This document shows positions 26,817 through 38,019 of a DNA stretch of 64,000 nt, in pieces (position 1 is the first letter of the stretch; every line of letters starts with the position of its first letter). The translations under genes and the position numbers were made by a program. Source of the DNA: an uncultured Butyrivibrio sp. GTDB lineage: Bacteria > Bacillota > Clostridia > Lachnospirales > Lachnospiraceae. The notes beneath the pieces were generated by a model. The model had not been told where the DNA came from and did no database searches. It saw nothing but the letters and a program-made list of their open reading frames with translations. The DNA is taken from contig CAMENP010000003.1 in NCBI GenBank assembly GCA_945928575.1, positions 62,001 to 126,000 on the forward strand, written 5' to 3'.

Positions 26817-27695
26817 GTGAATATAATTAAAGCTTTACTTATGGGTTTGATACAGGGAATGACTGAGTTTCTGCCGGTGAGCAGTTCCGGCCATCTGGCT
26901 ATTTTTAAACAGATTCTTGGAATTAACCTGGATTCGGGAATGTATTTTGATGTAATGCTGCATCTGGGTACACTTGTTGCGGTTATTATCGTATTCAGGG
27001 AAGACATATGGGGAATGATAAGGGAATTCTGGGGAATGTTAGTTACGATATTTGCTAATTTTCTGGTTTTCATAGTAAGGCGCAGAGGCAATACCGAATA
27101 TAAATATTTCAAGGTGGTTAATTCATCGTACCGGAAGCTGGTTCTCATGGTGGTGATCTCAACGATACCTACCGGAATACTCGGAATGGTGGGAAGCGAC
27201 CTTGTCGAAAAAGCTTCGGGAACTTTATGGGTGGTAGGTTTGTGCCTTATTCTTACGTCTGTTTTGCTTATCCTGGCAGATAAGCACCCGGCAGGAACAA
27301 TGAGAGTCAAGGATGCCCCGTATTCGAGTGCTTTTATTCTCGGAATAGCACAGGGTATTGCGACAATGCCGGGATTATCACGATCGGGAACCACTATAGC
27401 AACCGGGCTTATGCTCGGATACAATAAGAAACTTGCTGTCAAATATTCTTTTATCATGTCGATACCGGCAATACTCGGCGCGGTCGTTGTTAAAATAGGC
27501 GATCTTAAGGGTGAAGCATTCGGCTCCGCCAATCTCCCGGGATACATATTGGGTACCGTTGTTGCGGGAGTTACGGGATATTTCAGCATCAAATATATGT
27601 TAAAGCTGATAAAGACCAAGAGATATCTTGGTTTTGCAATATATTGCGCGGTTCTCGGAACTGTTGCGATAGTATTTTCAATAGTAAAGAGATAA
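26817..27695 (+). CDS. uppP: Undecaprenyl-diphosphatase
   Basis: Membrane phosphatase (BacA family) recycling undecaprenyl pyrophosphate, the wall lipid carrier; confers bacitracin tolerance when abundant. Both signature segments are seen: GLIQGMTEFLPVSSSGHL at the N-terminus and GIAQGIATMPGLSRSGTTI at about 178-196. About eight transmembrane helices. GTG start 26817 with GGAGGA 6 bases upstream. Length 292. ftsK follows after 12 bases. Confidence 0.96.
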   Translation: MNIIKALLMGLIQGMTEFLPVSSSGHLAIFKQILGINLDSGMYFDVMLHLGTLVAVIIVFREDIWGMIREFWGMLVTIFANFLVFIVRRRGNTEYKYFKVVNSSYRKLVLMVVISTIPTGILGMVGSDLVEKASGTLWVVGLCLILTSVLLILADKHPAGTMRVKDAPYSSAFILGIAQGIATMPGLSRSGTTIATGLMLGYNKKLAVKYSFIMSIPAILGAVVVKIGDLKGEAFGSANLPGYILGTVVAGVTGYFSIKYMLKLIKTKRYLGFAIYCAVLGTVAIVFSIVKR

Positions 27696-27707
27696 CAGGA
27701 GGCGGAC

Positions 27708-30323
27708 ATGGCTGCCAGCACTAGAAGCAGACAAACGGTCGCACATAAGAAAAACAATACAAATAACAGAAAAACATCACACAGGCAGACGCCGCATCCA
27801 AAGAAGAATGTGCGTAAAGATACCGGAATAGCCAAAGAGGCGTCCGTGCTTATAGCATTTGCACTTTCAATTATATTTTTTATAGCCAATTTTGGCGTAG
27901 GCGGGGTGGTTGGAGCTGCCATAAGCTCTTTCTTCTTCGGATTGTTTGGATTAGTGGCGTATATTTTCCCTATATTGCTCTTTGGCGGAACATTGTTTAT
28001 GATTTCCAACAAAGGAAATTCAATCGCGCGTGTTAAATTTATAGCCGGAGTGCTTGTGATGATACTTATATGTGTCCTTATACAGCTTATAAGCGGTTCG
28101 CATGCGGATGAATGGACATTTACGCAATATTACACCGAATCATCAACAGGAAGACATGGCGGCGGATTTTTCGGCGGCTCAATCTGCAAACTTTTCGTAA
28201 CATGGTTTGGAACGGTCGGAGCATATCTTATAGATATAGTTCTTGTCATAATAGGTATTGTCGTGATAACCGAGCGCTCTTTTATCGGCGGGATAAAGAA
28301 AGGAAGCCGCAAAGTATACGATGCACATAAGAACCATGAGCGTGAGCGTGAGGAAAATCCGCCTGTAAAGCGTGTCAGAATTAAGAATGAACCACATGAG
28401 AAAGTGCCGCTTACAAGAGCTTCACGCAAAGCGTACGGTGTTACATTTGATACCGAAATCAAAGATACCGGAGATGATGGCGATACTGGACGCACGCCGG
28501 ATCTGTCGTTGACATCGGCGCGTAAGAAGCCTGATGCGCCGGTATTCAGATTCGAGGCTGCACCGGATGAGGAAGAAACAGCCGATGATAATGTTCTTGC
28601 TTATGAAGCTGCACATTATACGGAAGAGCAGAGCAATCCGTTTGATGTGTTTGACGGTGAAGAGGAATATATTCATGAGAAAGATGATACGGATGACACA
28701 CCGGAAGAGATACCGGATGATGTGGTTACGGAAGAATATATAGAAACGGAAGAAGTCAAGGCTGTCGAACCGGAACCTGTACGACAGGAACCGGCAGCAG
28801 AGCATAATGAGGCACAGCAGCCGCAGGCATTAAAGGCTGCACCCAAGAAGAAAAACTCAGGAAAATATGTATTCCCTCCGCTTAATCTGCTTTCGAGAGA
28901 CAAGAAGAAATCAGGCGGAATGAGCAATGCGGAATTGAAAAATACGGCCTCACAGCTTCAGCAGACACTGGCTAACTTCGGCGTCAAGGTTAAGATAACA
29001 GATGTGAGCTGCGGACCTACGGTTACAAGATATGAACTTTCACCTGAACAGGGTGTCAAGGTCAGTAAGATTGTATCGCTTGCGGATGATATTAAGCTTA
29101 ACCTGGCAGCGGCGGATATAAGAATAGAAGCCCCGATACCGGGCAAGTCGGCAGTAGGAATAGAAGTCCCGAACAAAGAGACAACGGGTGTAATGCTTGG
29201 AGATCTTATCGCATCACCCGAATTTAAACAGAACCCGTCACCGATTTCTTTTGCTGTCGGCAAGGATATTGCGGGTAAAGTCGTAGTGGCCAATATAGCC
29301 AAGATGCCGCATGTGCTTATTGCGGGAGCTACCGGCTCCGGTAAGTCGGTATGTATCAACTCTATTATTATGAGTATACTTTACAAGGCACATCCGGATG
29401 ATGTGAAACTTATCATGGTAGATCCGAAAGTTGTTGAATTAAGCGTGTATAACGGTATACCGCATCTGCTTATACCGGTTGTGACAGATCCGAAGAAAGC
29501 TGCGGGAGCACTTAACTGGGCAGTTGCGGAGATGACTGACAGATACCAGAAATTTTCACAGTTCGGTGTCCGTAATCTTAAAGGATACAATGAGAAAATT
29601 GAATCCATGGAAGAATCCGATGATGAAAATAAGCCGGCTAAGATGCCGCATATAGTTATCATTATCGATGAGCTTGCGGATCTTATGATGGTATCGTCCA
29701 ATGAAGTCGAGGATGCAATAGTACGTCTCGCACAGCTTGCAAGAGCTGCGGGAATACATATGGTAATAGCAACACAGCGTCCGAGTGTCAATGTCATAAC
29801 AGGACTCATAAAGGCAAATGTTCCTTCGCGAATAGCTTTTGCGGTTTCATCCGGTGTTGATTCAAGAACCATAATAGATATGAACGGCGCGGAGAAACTT
29901 CTGGGTAACGGTGATATGCTTTTTTATCCGTACGGTTATAAGAAACCGGTCAGGGTTCAGGGCGCATTTGTATCGGATGAGGAAGTCGCATCGGTTGTTG
30001 AATTCCTAAAGGAACACAGTCCGTCAGTCGAATATGATGATGCGGTAACTACAACGCTCAATAATAATCCGGGATTTGAAGAAAGCCAGGCATTCGGCGG
30101 AGACAGGGATCAGTATTTTGCTGAGGCCGGACGTTTTATCATAGAGAAAGAAAGAGCCTCTATAGGAATGCTTCAAAGAGTTTATAAAATAGGTTTTAAC
30201 AGGGCAGCAAGAATTATGGACCAGCTTTGCGATGCCGGTGTCGTAGGCCCTGAAGAAGGAACCAAACCGCGTAAGGTATTAATGAGCATGGAAGAGTTTA
30301 ATGACATGCTTAATAACAAGTGA
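27708..30323 (+). CDS. ftsK: DNA translocase FtsK/SpoIIIE
   Basis: Pumps chromosomal DNA through the closing septum. A basic N-terminal tail (1-40) is followed by four transmembrane helices (about 45-185), an acidic low-complexity linker (about 200-390), then the motor: alpha domain, Walker [10 protein letters not shown] (about 543-551), Walker [13 protein letters not shown], and [12 protein letters not shown]. The C-terminal winged-helix gamma domain begins about 800 ([24 protein letters not shown]). 871 residues is within the SpoIIIE/FtsK range. Confidence 0.95.
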   Translation: MAASTRSRQTVAHKKNNTNNRKTSHRQTPHPKKNVRKDTGIAKEASVLIAFALSIIFFIANFGVGGVVGAAISSFFFGLFGLVAYIFPILLFGGTLFMISNKGNSIARVKFIAGVLVMILICVLIQLISGSHADEWTFTQYYTESSTGRHGGGFFGGSICKLFVTWFGTVGAYLIDIVLVIIGIVVITERSFIGGIKKGSRKVYDAHKNHEREREENPPVKRVRIKNEPHEKVPLTRASRKAYGVTFDTEIKDTGDDGDTGRTPDLSLTSARKKPDAPVFRFEAAPDEEETADDNVLAYEAAHYTEEQSNPFDVFDGEEEYIHEKDDTDDTPEEIPDDVVTEEYIETEEVKAVEPEPVRQEPAAEHNEAQQPQALKAAPKKKNSGKYVFPPLNLLSRDKKKSGGMSNAELKNTASQLQQTLANFGVKVKITDVSCGPTVTRYELSPEQGVKVSKIVSLADDIKLNLAAADIRIEAPIPGKSAVGIEVPNKETTGVMLGDLIASPEFKQNPSPISFAVGKDIAGKVVVANIAKMPHVLIAGATGSGKSVCINSIIMSILYKAHPDDVKLIMVDPKVVELSVYNGIPHLLIPVVTDPKKAAGALNWAVAEMTDRYQKFSQFGVRNLKGYNEKIESMEESDDENKPAKMPHIVIIIDELADLMMVSSNEVEDAIVRLAQLARAAGIHMVIATQRPSVNVITGLIKANVPSRIAFAVSSGVDSRTIIDMNGAEKLLGNGDMLFYPYGYKKPVRVQGAFVSDEEVASVVEFLKEHSPSVEYDDAVTTTLNNNPGFEESQAFGGDRDQYFAEAGRFIIEKERASIGMLQRVYKIGFNRAARIMDQLCDAGVVGPEEGTKPRKVLMSMEEFNDMLNNK

Positions 30324-30335
30324 TAATATATTATA

Positions 30336-30354
30336 TGTCATCCGGCAGATGACA
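30336..30354 (+). other. Small hairpin before fhs
   Basis: 7-bp perfect stem TGTCATC / GATGACA around a 5-base loop, just upstream of the fhs ribosome site AGAAAGGA. No T-run follows, so it is not a convincing terminator. Confidence 0.4.
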
Positions 30355-30368
30355 GAAAGGACAATTTA

Positions 30369-32042
30369 ATGAAATCAGATATCGAAATAGCACAGGAAGC
30401 AAAGATGGAGCACATAAAAGATGTGGCTGCACAGCTTGGCATTAAGGAAGACGAACTTGAATTTTACGGCAAATACAAGGCTAAACTTTCCGATGAACTT
30501 GAGAAAAGAGTCGCAGATAATCCGGATGGCAAACTTATTCTTGTAACAGCTATCAATCCGACACCTGCCGGAGAGGGCAAGACAACCGTAAGCATCGGTC
30601 TTACACAGGCACTTAACAGACTCGGACATAAAACGGTTGTTGCGTTAAGAGAGCCGTCATTGGGTCCGTGCTTCGGAATTAAGGGCGGAGCCGCAGGCGG
30701 CGGATATTCACAGGTAGTCCCTATGGAAGATCTTAATCTTCATTTTACCGGAGATTTTCATGCGATTACAAGCGCCAACAACCTTCTTGCGGCAATGATA
30801 GACAATCATATCCAACAGGGAAATGCATGCGGAATTGATACAAGACAGATTGTATGGAAAAGATGCATGGATATGAATGACCGTGCATTGAGAAATGTCG
30901 TTGTCGGACTCGGAAGCAAGGCTGACGGATTCGTAAGGGAAGACCACTTCGTAATAACGGTAGCATCGGAAATTATGGCTATTTTGTGCCTTGCAACAGA
31001 TATGGCGGATCTTAAGAAGAGACTTTCACAGATAATTGTAGCATATAATTACTCGGGAGATCCTGTTACCGCCGGAGATATCAAGGCAACAGGCGCTATG
31101 GCTGCTCTTCTCAAAGATGCAATGAAACCTAATATCATCCAGACCCTTGAGAATACACCGGCTATTGTTCACGGCGGTCCTTTCGCCAATATTGCACACG
31201 GATGCAACAGTGTACGTGCGACCAAGATGGCTCTTAAACTTGCCGATTATGTAGTCACAGAGGCAGGATTCGGAGCGGATCTCGGAGCAGAGAAGTTCCT
31301 TGATATAAAATGCCGTAAGGCAGGACTCGTCCCTGACACAATAGTTATTGTGGCAACGGTGCGCGCGCTCAAATACAACGGCGGGGTTCCGAAAGATGAG
31401 CTTTCAATAGAGAATATGGAGGCATTGAAAAAGGGAATTGCCAATCTTGATAAACACATTGAAAATATGCAGAATTTCGGCGTAAATGTAGTTGTTACAC
31501 TTAATTCATTTGTCACGGATACTGACGAAGAACATAATTTTATACGCGAGCATGTAGAAGCTCTCGGATGCGAATTTGCACTTGCAAATGTATGGGCAGA
31601 AGGAGGCACCGGAGGTAAGGATCTTGCGCTTAAAGTTCTTAAATCCGTTGAAAAAGAGAAGAAGCCTTTTAAATACACTTATGAAGACGATATGCATCTT
31701 GATGATAAAATAAATGCAATCGCAACCAAGATATATGGCGCACAAGGCGTGGAATATGCACCGGCCGCCGCCAAGATGCTTAGAAAACTCGAACAGATGG
31801 GATACGGAAAGCTTCCGGTATGTATGGCCAAGACGCAATACTCATTATCGGACGATCCGGCATTACTTGGAAGACCGGAAGGATTCACATTGAAAGTGCG
31901 TGAAGTATATGTAAGTGCCGGAGCCGGATTTGTGGTCGCACTTACAGGTTCAATAATGACAATGCCGGGACTTCCGAAATCGCCGGCTGCAGAGCGGGTT
32001 GATTATGATGAAAATACAGGCAAAATAACAGGATTATTCTAG
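30369..32042 (+). CDS. fhs: Formate-tetrahydrofolate ligase
   Basis: ATP-dependent formation of 10-formyl-THF from formate, feeding purine synthesis, initiator-tRNA formylation and, in acetogens, the Wood-Ljungdahl methyl branch. The P-loop TPAGEGKTT lies at 65-73. [22 protein letters not shown]-type substrate region and [13 protein letters not shown] are classic. 557 residues is full length. It heads the long plus-strand run and is paired with folD, two genes later, in the same pathway; fmt in the same run uses its product. Confidence 0.97.
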   Translation: MKSDIEIAQEAKMEHIKDVAAQLGIKEDELEFYGKYKAKLSDELEKRVADNPDGKLILVTAINPTPAGEGKTTVSIGLTQALNRLGHKTVVALREPSLGPCFGIKGGAAGGGYSQVVPMEDLNLHFTGDFHAITSANNLLAAMIDNHIQQGNACGIDTRQIVWKRCMDMNDRALRNVVVGLGSKADGFVREDHFVITVASEIMAILCLATDMADLKKRLSQIIVAYNYSGDPVTAGDIKATGAMAALLKDAMKPNIIQTLENTPAIVHGGPFANIAHGCNSVRATKMALKLADYVVTEAGFGADLGAEKFLDIKCRKAGLVPDTIVIVATVRALKYNGGVPKDELSIENMEALKKGIANLDKHIENMQNFGVNVVVTLNSFVTDTDEEHNFIREHVEALGCEFALANVWAEGGTGGKDLALKVLKSVEKEKKPFKYTYEDDMHLDDKINAIATKIYGAQGVEYAPAAAKMLRKLEQMGYGKLPVCMAKTQYSLSDDPALLGRPEGFTLKVREVYVSAGAGFVVALTGSIMTMPGLPKSPAAERVDYDENTGKITGLF

Positions 32043-32056
32043 AGGGAAAATTATTT

Positions 32057-33421
32057 ATGCAGAATTTTTATGTCAAAGATATAATACAAGCTACGGGCGG
32101 AAAGCTGCTTTGCGGTAATGCCGATACACCTGTTAACACGATAAGCACTAACTCCAAGGAAATAGGTGAAGGTTGTTTATTTGTTCCGGTAATAGGCGAA
32201 AGAGTTGACGCGCACCGTTTTATAGATGATGCAATAGCGGCAGGCGCTGTGGCTGTACTTACAAGCGAGCATGACAGCCTTGATCTTAATGCGGCATGCA
32301 TTAAGGTTGATGATACGGTAAAGGCAATGCAGGAAATAGGTAGTGCGTATGGACGCAGGATGAATATTCCTAAGATAGGAATTACAGGAAGTGTGGGAAA
32401 GACGACGACCAAAGAGATGGTGGCATGTGCTTTATCGGCCGGATTCAGGGTTTTTAAGACATCCGGCAATAATAACAGCCAGATTGGTGTTCCAAACACT
32501 CTCTCAAAGATATCTTCCGATGATGAAATTGCTGTCATTGAGATGGGAATGAGCATGCCGGGAGAGATGAAGAGATTGGCAGAACTGGTTGATCTTGATA
32601 CGGCAATTGTTACCAATATCGGAGTGTCACATATAGAACAGCTCGGAAGCCAGGACGGAATATGTGAAGAAAAATTCCATATTTCCGATGCACTGGGCCA
32701 TGACGGAGTGATATTCCTTAACGGCGATGATGAGATACTAAAAAAACATATGCATGAACTTAAGTGCAGAACCACACTTTTTGGCATAAATGATAACAAT
32801 GATTACCGTGCGGTTAACATTAAAGCCGGAGAACAAACGGAATTTGACGTTGTGAACAATAATGAAATTTTATGTCATGTGAGCCTTAATGTTCCGGGCA
32901 TGCATAATGTGAGAAACGCATTGGTGGCAATAGCAGTTGCCGTAAGGTACGGCATTGCTGCAGATAAGGCCGGCGAGGCGCTTTCCGGATATGGCGGGGT
33001 AGCAATGAGGCAGCAGATCATCCATCATAACGGAATTACGATCATCGATGATTCATATAATGCAAGCCCTGACTCAATGAAAGCGGGAATAGATGTATTA
33101 TGTACAATCGGAAAGTCAAGGAAGATCGCGGTACTGGCAGATATGCTTGAGCTTGGTGATAAATCACCGCAGTATCATGCGGAGGTCGGAGCATTTCTGG
33201 CAGGACACAGTGTTGATGAACTTGTAACATACGGAGAGCTTTCAATCAACATCGACAAAGCGGCAGAGTGCAATAAGTCACTTAAAATCAGACATTTTGA
33301 TACAAGGGAAGAAATTGATGAATATCTTGACGGCGACCTTAAGGAAGGCGATACGGTTCTCTTCAAAGGTTCACGCGGAATGAAACTTAACCTTTGTGTT
33401 GAATATATATGTAATAAATAA
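32057..33421 (+). CDS. murF: UDP-MurNAc-tripeptide--D-Ala-D-Ala ligase
   Basis: Final cytosolic Mur ligase, adding D-Ala-D-Ala to UDP-MurNAc-tripeptide. Three Mur-ligase domains; ATP loop GITGSVGKTTTKEM (about 108-121); central-domain TNIGVSHIEQLGS and EEKFHI with the lysine expected to be carbamylated; C-terminal IDDSYNASPDSMKAG. Length 454. It is 14 bases after fhs and 16 before folD, an uncommon interleaving of folate and wall genes. Confidence 0.96.
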   Translation: MQNFYVKDIIQATGGKLLCGNADTPVNTISTNSKEIGEGCLFVPVIGERVDAHRFIDDAIAAGAVAVLTSEHDSLDLNAACIKVDDTVKAMQEIGSAYGRRMNIPKIGITGSVGKTTTKEMVACALSAGFRVFKTSGNNNSQIGVPNTLSKISSDDEIAVIEMGMSMPGEMKRLAELVDLDTAIVTNIGVSHIEQLGSQDGICEEKFHISDALGHDGVIFLNGDDEILKKHMHELKCRTTLFGINDNNDYRAVNIKAGEQTEFDVVNNNEILCHVSLNVPGMHNVRNALVAIAVAVRYGIAADKAGEALSGYGGVAMRQQIIHHNGITIIDDSYNASPDSMKAGIDVLCTIGKSRKIAVLADMLELGDKSPQYHAEVGAFLAGHSVDELVTYGELSINIDKAAECNKSLKIRHFDTREEIDEYLDGDLKEGDTVLFKGSRGMKLNLCVEYICNK

Positions 33422-33437
33422 TATACAGGAGGAAGTT

Positions 33438-34304
33438 ATGGCACAGATAATCGATGGAAAAGCAATATCGAAGCAGATAAAAGACGAATTGAAGGATAAA
33501 GTCGCAGCATATAAGAAACAGGGCATTGAAATATGTCTTGCGGTTATCCAGGTTGGCAACGACCCGGCATCAAGCGTATATGTCGGCAATAAGAAAAAAG
33601 CATGTGAATATATCGGAATAAAATCTCTTGCGTATGAACTTGCGGAGGAGACCACACAGGAAGAACTCTTAAAGCTTATCGGTGAACTTAACAACAGGAA
33701 AGATGTTAACGGCATACTTGTGCAGCTTCCGCTCCCGAAGCACATTGATGAAGATAAGGTTATCAAAGCGATAAGCCCGCTTAAGGATGTTGACGGATTC
33801 CATCCGCAGAGTGTCGGTGCGTTAAGCATAGGCCAGAAGGGATTTGTATCATGTACGCCGGCCGGAATCATTGAACTTTTAAAGAGAAGCGGAATAAAAA
33901 TCGACGGCAGGGAATGTGTTGTTATCGGAAGGAGCAATATTGTCGGTAAACCGATGGCAATGCTGCTTTTACGCGAGAACGGAACAGTTACTGTATGCCA
34001 TTCACATACAGCCGATCTTAAAGAAGTAACAAGGCGTGCGGATATACTTGTGGCAGCTATCGGCAAACCTAAATTTATCACACACGAATACGTTAAAGAA
34101 GGTGCTGTTGTAATCGATGTAGGAATACACAGACTCGGAACGAATGAGAATGGTAAGAGTATTCTCTGCGGAGATGTGGATTATGACGACGTATATCCTC
34201 ATGTATCAGCTATAACTCCGGTTCCGGGAGGCGTCGGACCGATGACCATAGCAATGCTTATGAATAATTGTGTTAACTCGGTAGAGGTAAATAAGGCGGA
34301 ATAA
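33438..34304 (+). CDS. folD: Methylene-THF dehydrogenase / cyclohydrolase
   Basis: Bifunctional C1 enzyme converting 5,10-methylene-THF to 10-formyl-THF with NAD(P)+. Signatures: VGNDPASSVYVGNKKKA with the catalytic lysine, ILVQLPLPKHID, PLKDVDGFHP, the Rossmann loop GRSNIVGKPMA, and C-terminal TPVPGGVGPMT. ATG 33438 with AGGAGGA upstream gives 288 residues; a longer in-frame start at 33396 would overlap murF and lacks a ribosome site. Confidence 0.97.
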   Translation: MAQIIDGKAISKQIKDELKDKVAAYKKQGIEICLAVIQVGNDPASSVYVGNKKKACEYIGIKSLAYELAEETTQEELLKLIGELNNRKDVNGILVQLPLPKHIDEDKVIKAISPLKDVDGFHPQSVGALSIGQKGFVSCTPAGIIELLKRSGIKIDGRECVVIGRSNIVGKPMAMLLLRENGTVTVCHSHTADLKEVTRRADILVAAIGKPKFITHEYVKEGAVVIDVGIHRLGTNENGKSILCGDVDYDDVYPHVSAITPVPGGVGPMTIAMLMNNCVNSVEVNKAE

Positions 34305-34319
34305 GCCGGAGGTATAAAT

Positions 34320-35786
34320 ATGAAATTAGCGAAATTACTTGAGAAAACAGAATATACTGTCGTAAGCGGCAATGTTGACATTGAAGTAAATGAACTTCGA
34401 TATGATTCGCGTAAAGTCACGAAGGGAGATGTTTTTGTCTGCATAAGCGGAGCGGTTGTGGACGGACACGATTTTATAACCGATGTTATAGCAAAGGGAG
34501 CTGCGGCCGTAATTGTTGAACGTGATGCGGATGGCATCGAAACGGCGGATGCGGCAATTATCAGGACACCGGATACAAGACTTGCGCTTGCATACATGTC
34601 GGCGGCTTTCTTTGATTATCCGGCAGAAAAACTGTTTACAATAGGAATAACCGGAACCAAGGGTAAAACCACGACGACATTTATGGTGCGTGATATTCTG
34701 GAAGCATGTAATATAAAGACAGGTCTTATAGGAACGATAGAGACTATAATAGGCGATACACATATTCCGTCGGCCAATACCACACCGGAATCATATATGG
34801 TGCAGAAATATTTCCGTGACATGGCGGATGCCAGATGCAAGTGTGTTGTGATGGAAGTTTCATCGCAGGCGCTGATGCTCCACAGGACAGCCGGAATCAT
34901 GTTTGATATAGGCGTGTTCACCAATCTTGAGCCCGATCATATCGGACCGAATGAGCACAGTTCATTTGAAGAATATGCAGCATGCAAAGGAAAATTATTC
35001 AGACAATGTCGCACCGGAATTGTCAACATTGACAGTGAACATGCGGGACTTGTTCTTGAAGGACATACATGCAGCCTTGAGACATACGGATTGAGTAATA
35101 CGGCTGATCTGTACGCGGATAATATAATATATGAACATAAAAACGGCCACATCACAACATCATATGATGTGAAAGGTTCTAAGAACATGCATGTGGAACT
35201 GAGACTTCCGGGAGAATTCTCGGTCTATAATTCACTTTGTGCAATAGCAGTCACGGAACATCTTGATGTTGATGATGCATTGCTTGAAAAAGCATTATAC
35301 AACGTAAAAGTTCCGGGACGGGTTGAACCTGTTAAGATATCAGACGATTTTACGGTCATGGTTGATTATGCACATAATGCGATGAGCCTTGAAAGTCTTC
35401 TAAAGACGTTGCGGGAATATAATCCGCACAGAATTGTCACGGTATTCGGATGCGGCGGAAACCGTTCAAGACAGAGAAGATTTGAGATGGGCGAAATATC
35501 AGGCAGGATGTCGGATTTTACGGTTATTACAAGTGATAATCCACGTAATGAAGAACCTGAAATGATAATGCAGGATATAGAAACGGGAATTGCCAAAACA
35601 GCCGGTAGTTATGTCAAAATAGCGGATCGTGCCGAAGCAATCAAGTACGCGATAGATAATGCCGAAAAAGGAGATATAATTGTTGTGGCAGGCAAAGGCC
35701 ATGAGGATTATCAGGAAATAAAAGGTGTTAAATATCATATGTCAGACCGCGAACTGATACTTAAAACAGCAGGAAAGATGAATTAA
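34320..35786 (+). CDS. murE: UDP-MurNAc-dipeptide--meso-DAP ligase
   Basis: Adds the third stem residue. The DNPR motif (about residues 406-409, DNPRNEEPEM) marks the meso-diaminopimelate type, so the wall is predicted to be DAP-linked. ATP loop GITGTKGKTTTTFM (about 108-121), lysine in CKGKLFRQC, and VDYAHN are present. Length 488. 12 bases to priA. Together with murF here and murD and murA at the end of the window, most cytosolic Mur steps are covered. Confidence 0.96.
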   Translation: MKLAKLLEKTEYTVVSGNVDIEVNELRYDSRKVTKGDVFVCISGAVVDGHDFITDVIAKGAAAVIVERDADGIETADAAIIRTPDTRLALAYMSAAFFDYPAEKLFTIGITGTKGKTTTTFMVRDILEACNIKTGLIGTIETIIGDTHIPSANTTPESYMVQKYFRDMADARCKCVVMEVSSQALMLHRTAGIMFDIGVFTNLEPDHIGPNEHSSFEEYAACKGKLFRQCRTGIVNIDSEHAGLVLEGHTCSLETYGLSNTADLYADNIIYEHKNGHITTSYDVKGSKNMHVELRLPGEFSVYNSLCAIAVTEHLDVDDALLEKALYNVKVPGRVEPVKISDDFTVMVDYAHNAMSLESLLKTLREYNPHRIVTVFGCGGNRSRQRRFEMGEISGRMSDFTVITSDNPRNEEPEMIMQDIETGIAKTAGSYVKIADRAEAIKYAIDNAEKGDIIVVAGKGHEDYQEIKGVKYHMSDRELILKTAGKMN

Positions 35787-35798
35787 CAGGAGCAATAT

Positions 35799-38000
35799 AT
35801 GATATATGCCGGTGTCATTGTAGACATTTCCCATGAAAAATTAGATAAAATATTCCAATACAGTGTCCCGGAAGATATTGCATCCGTAATATCCATAGGA
35901 AACAAAGTCAATATCCCGTTTGGTGCAGGTCACAGAACGGGATATGTTGTAAACTTAAGTGATACACCGGAAATTGATCCGGACAGAATCAGACCGCTTG
36001 AAGGAATCGTGCCGTCAAGCACGACGATTGATGAACGTATGATCAGGCTGGCATACTGGATGAAGACCAATTACGGTTCGACTATTAACCAGGCGCTTAA
36101 AACCGTAATTCCGGTTAAAGAGAAGGTAAAACAGGTAAATAACAGGACTGTAAGACTTCTTATATCACCGGGAGAAGCCATATCTTTGGCGGAAGAATAC
36201 AGGACGTCGAAGAGAAAACAATCCGAAATACTTAAATTCCTGTCAGAAAATCCGGTATGTGACTACCGGAAAATTATTGAACGGATGGGCCAGGTAAGAC
36301 AGTCACTGACCGCACTGTCGGATGCGGGTCTTATCGAGATAAATACGCAGAGGGTATTCAGAAATGAACTGGAGGCGGCAGAGGATTTCCGCAATGTTGC
36401 AAGCCTAAATGCCGAGCAGCGGGCCGTCTGTGATGCTATAATAAATGATTATGACAATAATGATATGACACCATGTCTTATTAAAGGCGTGACAGGAAGC
36501 GGCAAGACTGAAGTGTATATGGAGATAATACAGCATGTCCTGGCAAAAGGCAGGGAAGTTATAGTGCTTATTCCCGAGATTTCTCTTACGTATCAGACTA
36601 TAATGCGCTTTTATGCAAGGTTTGGCAATGTTGTATCGGTCATAAATTCAAGACTTTCCAAAGGCGAGAAGTACGACAGATTTGAACTTGCGGCTAAAGG
36701 CAGGATTAAGATAATGGTTGGCCCGAGGTCAGCCCTTTTTACCCCTTTTAATAACCTCGGCGCGGTTATAATTGATGAAGAGCACGAGAGTGCATATCAG
36801 AGCGAGACGATTCCGAGATATCACGCGCGGGAGACGGCAATAGAACTTGCAAGAATGACAGGAGCCAAAGTAATAATGGGTTCTGCCACCCCTTCACTGG
36901 AAGCATTTAACAGATGCAAGAACGGGATATATAAATTATACCGTCTCGACAACAGGGCCGGAAATGCCACCATTCCCGATGTGGATGTGGTTGACCTGCG
37001 CGATGAAATGAAAAAAGGCAATCGTACAATGTTCAGTACAAAGCTTAAGAATCTTATGCAGGAGAAACTTGACGCCGGCGAGCAGATAATGCTTTTCCTC
37101 AACAGAAGAGGATATCAGGGCTTTATTAATTGCAGAGACTGCGGGAATGTGATACAATGTCCTCATTGTGATGTGTCACTTACGCTTCACGGACGTAACC
37201 GATTGGTGTGCCATTATTGCGGATATGAGACGGTTTTTAACCACATATGTCCCAAATGCGGCTCCAAATATATAGGAGCATTCAAGGCAGGTACAGAGAA
37301 AGTGGAGGAAGAGACCCGTAAGATTTTTCCGCATGCATCAGTATTAAGAATGGATCTGGATACAACCTCCGGAAAGGAAGGACACAGAAATATACTTGAG
37401 AAATTTGCGTCACATGAAGCGGATATACTTATAGGAACGCAGATGATAGTCAAGGGACACGACTTCGCAGATGTGACTCTTGTCGGTATCCTGCTTGCGG
37501 ATATGTCACTTCATTGCAGCGATTACAGGGCGGCAGAGATTACTTTTGATCTGCTGACACAGGCTGCGGGAAGAGCAGGACGCGGTGACAGGAAGGGTAA
37601 TGTTGTGATACAGACATATGACCCGGAACATTACAGTATCGTTCATGCGGCCGAGCAGGATTATGATGCTTTCTATGATGAAGAAATGGGATATCGTGAA
37701 CTTATGGGATATCCGCCATCCAATCATATGATGGCCGTCAGGATTTCATGTGCCGATGCCGCTCTTGCAACTGAGCTTTCCGATGAACTTTATAAGCTCA
37801 CTTCGGTAAACGACAGAGTGAATGTAATCGGACCGGCCGACGCGGCGGTGTATAAGATTAATGATATCTATAATAGAGTAATATATTATAAGTGCGGCGA
37901 TTATACGCTGTTAACACAAATAAAAGATATAATAGAGAATTATCTTAAATGTGACATGACACATTACAGAGAGTGCCGTGTTATATTTGATTTCAGGTAA
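35799..38000 (+). CDS. priA: Primosomal protein N' (PriA helicase)
   Basis: 3'-5' superfamily-2 helicase restarting stalled replication forks. N-terminal DNA-binding region (about 1-200); Walker A GVTGSGKTEVYM (about 231-242); DEEH box VIIDEEHESAY; two zinc modules CRDCGNVIQCPHCD and CHYCG...CPKCG; helicase motif VI QAAGRAGRG. Length 733 is typical. It is 12 bases after murE and 19 before def; the priA-def-fmt order is common in Firmicutes. Confidence 0.96.
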   Translation: MIYAGVIVDISHEKLDKIFQYSVPEDIASVISIGNKVNIPFGAGHRTGYVVNLSDTPEIDPDRIRPLEGIVPSSTTIDERMIRLAYWMKTNYGSTINQALKTVIPVKEKVKQVNNRTVRLLISPGEAISLAEEYRTSKRKQSEILKFLSENPVCDYRKIIERMGQVRQSLTALSDAGLIEINTQRVFRNELEAAEDFRNVASLNAEQRAVCDAIINDYDNNDMTPCLIKGVTGSGKTEVYMEIIQHVLAKGREVIVLIPEISLTYQTIMRFYARFGNVVSVINSRLSKGEKYDRFELAAKGRIKIMVGPRSALFTPFNNLGAVIIDEEHESAYQSETIPRYHARETAIELARMTGAKVIMGSATPSLEAFNRCKNGIYKLYRLDNRAGNATIPDVDVVDLRDEMKKGNRTMFSTKLKNLMQEKLDAGEQIMLFLNRRGYQGFINCRDCGNVIQCPHCDVSLTLHGRNRLVCHYCGYETVFNHICPKCGSKYIGAFKAGTEKVEEETRKIFPHASVLRMDLDTTSGKEGHRNILEKFASHEADILIGTQMIVKGHDFADVTLVGILLADMSLHCSDYRAAEITFDLLTQAAGRAGRGDRKGNVVIQTYDPEHYSIVHAAEQDYDAFYDEEMGYRELMGYPPSNHMMAVRISCADAALATELSDELYKLTSVNDRVNVIGPADAAVYKINDIYNRVIYYKCGDYTLLTQIKDIIENYLKCDMTHYRECRVIFDFR

Positions 38001-38019
38001 TTCGGTAAGGAGACACGAA

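Noticed and set aside
26519-28012. Open frame of 497 codons on the minus strand across uppP
   Set aside because: It is the antisense shadow of tepA/uppP/ftsK, which have clear motifs and ribosome sites; the predicted protein shows no family pattern.
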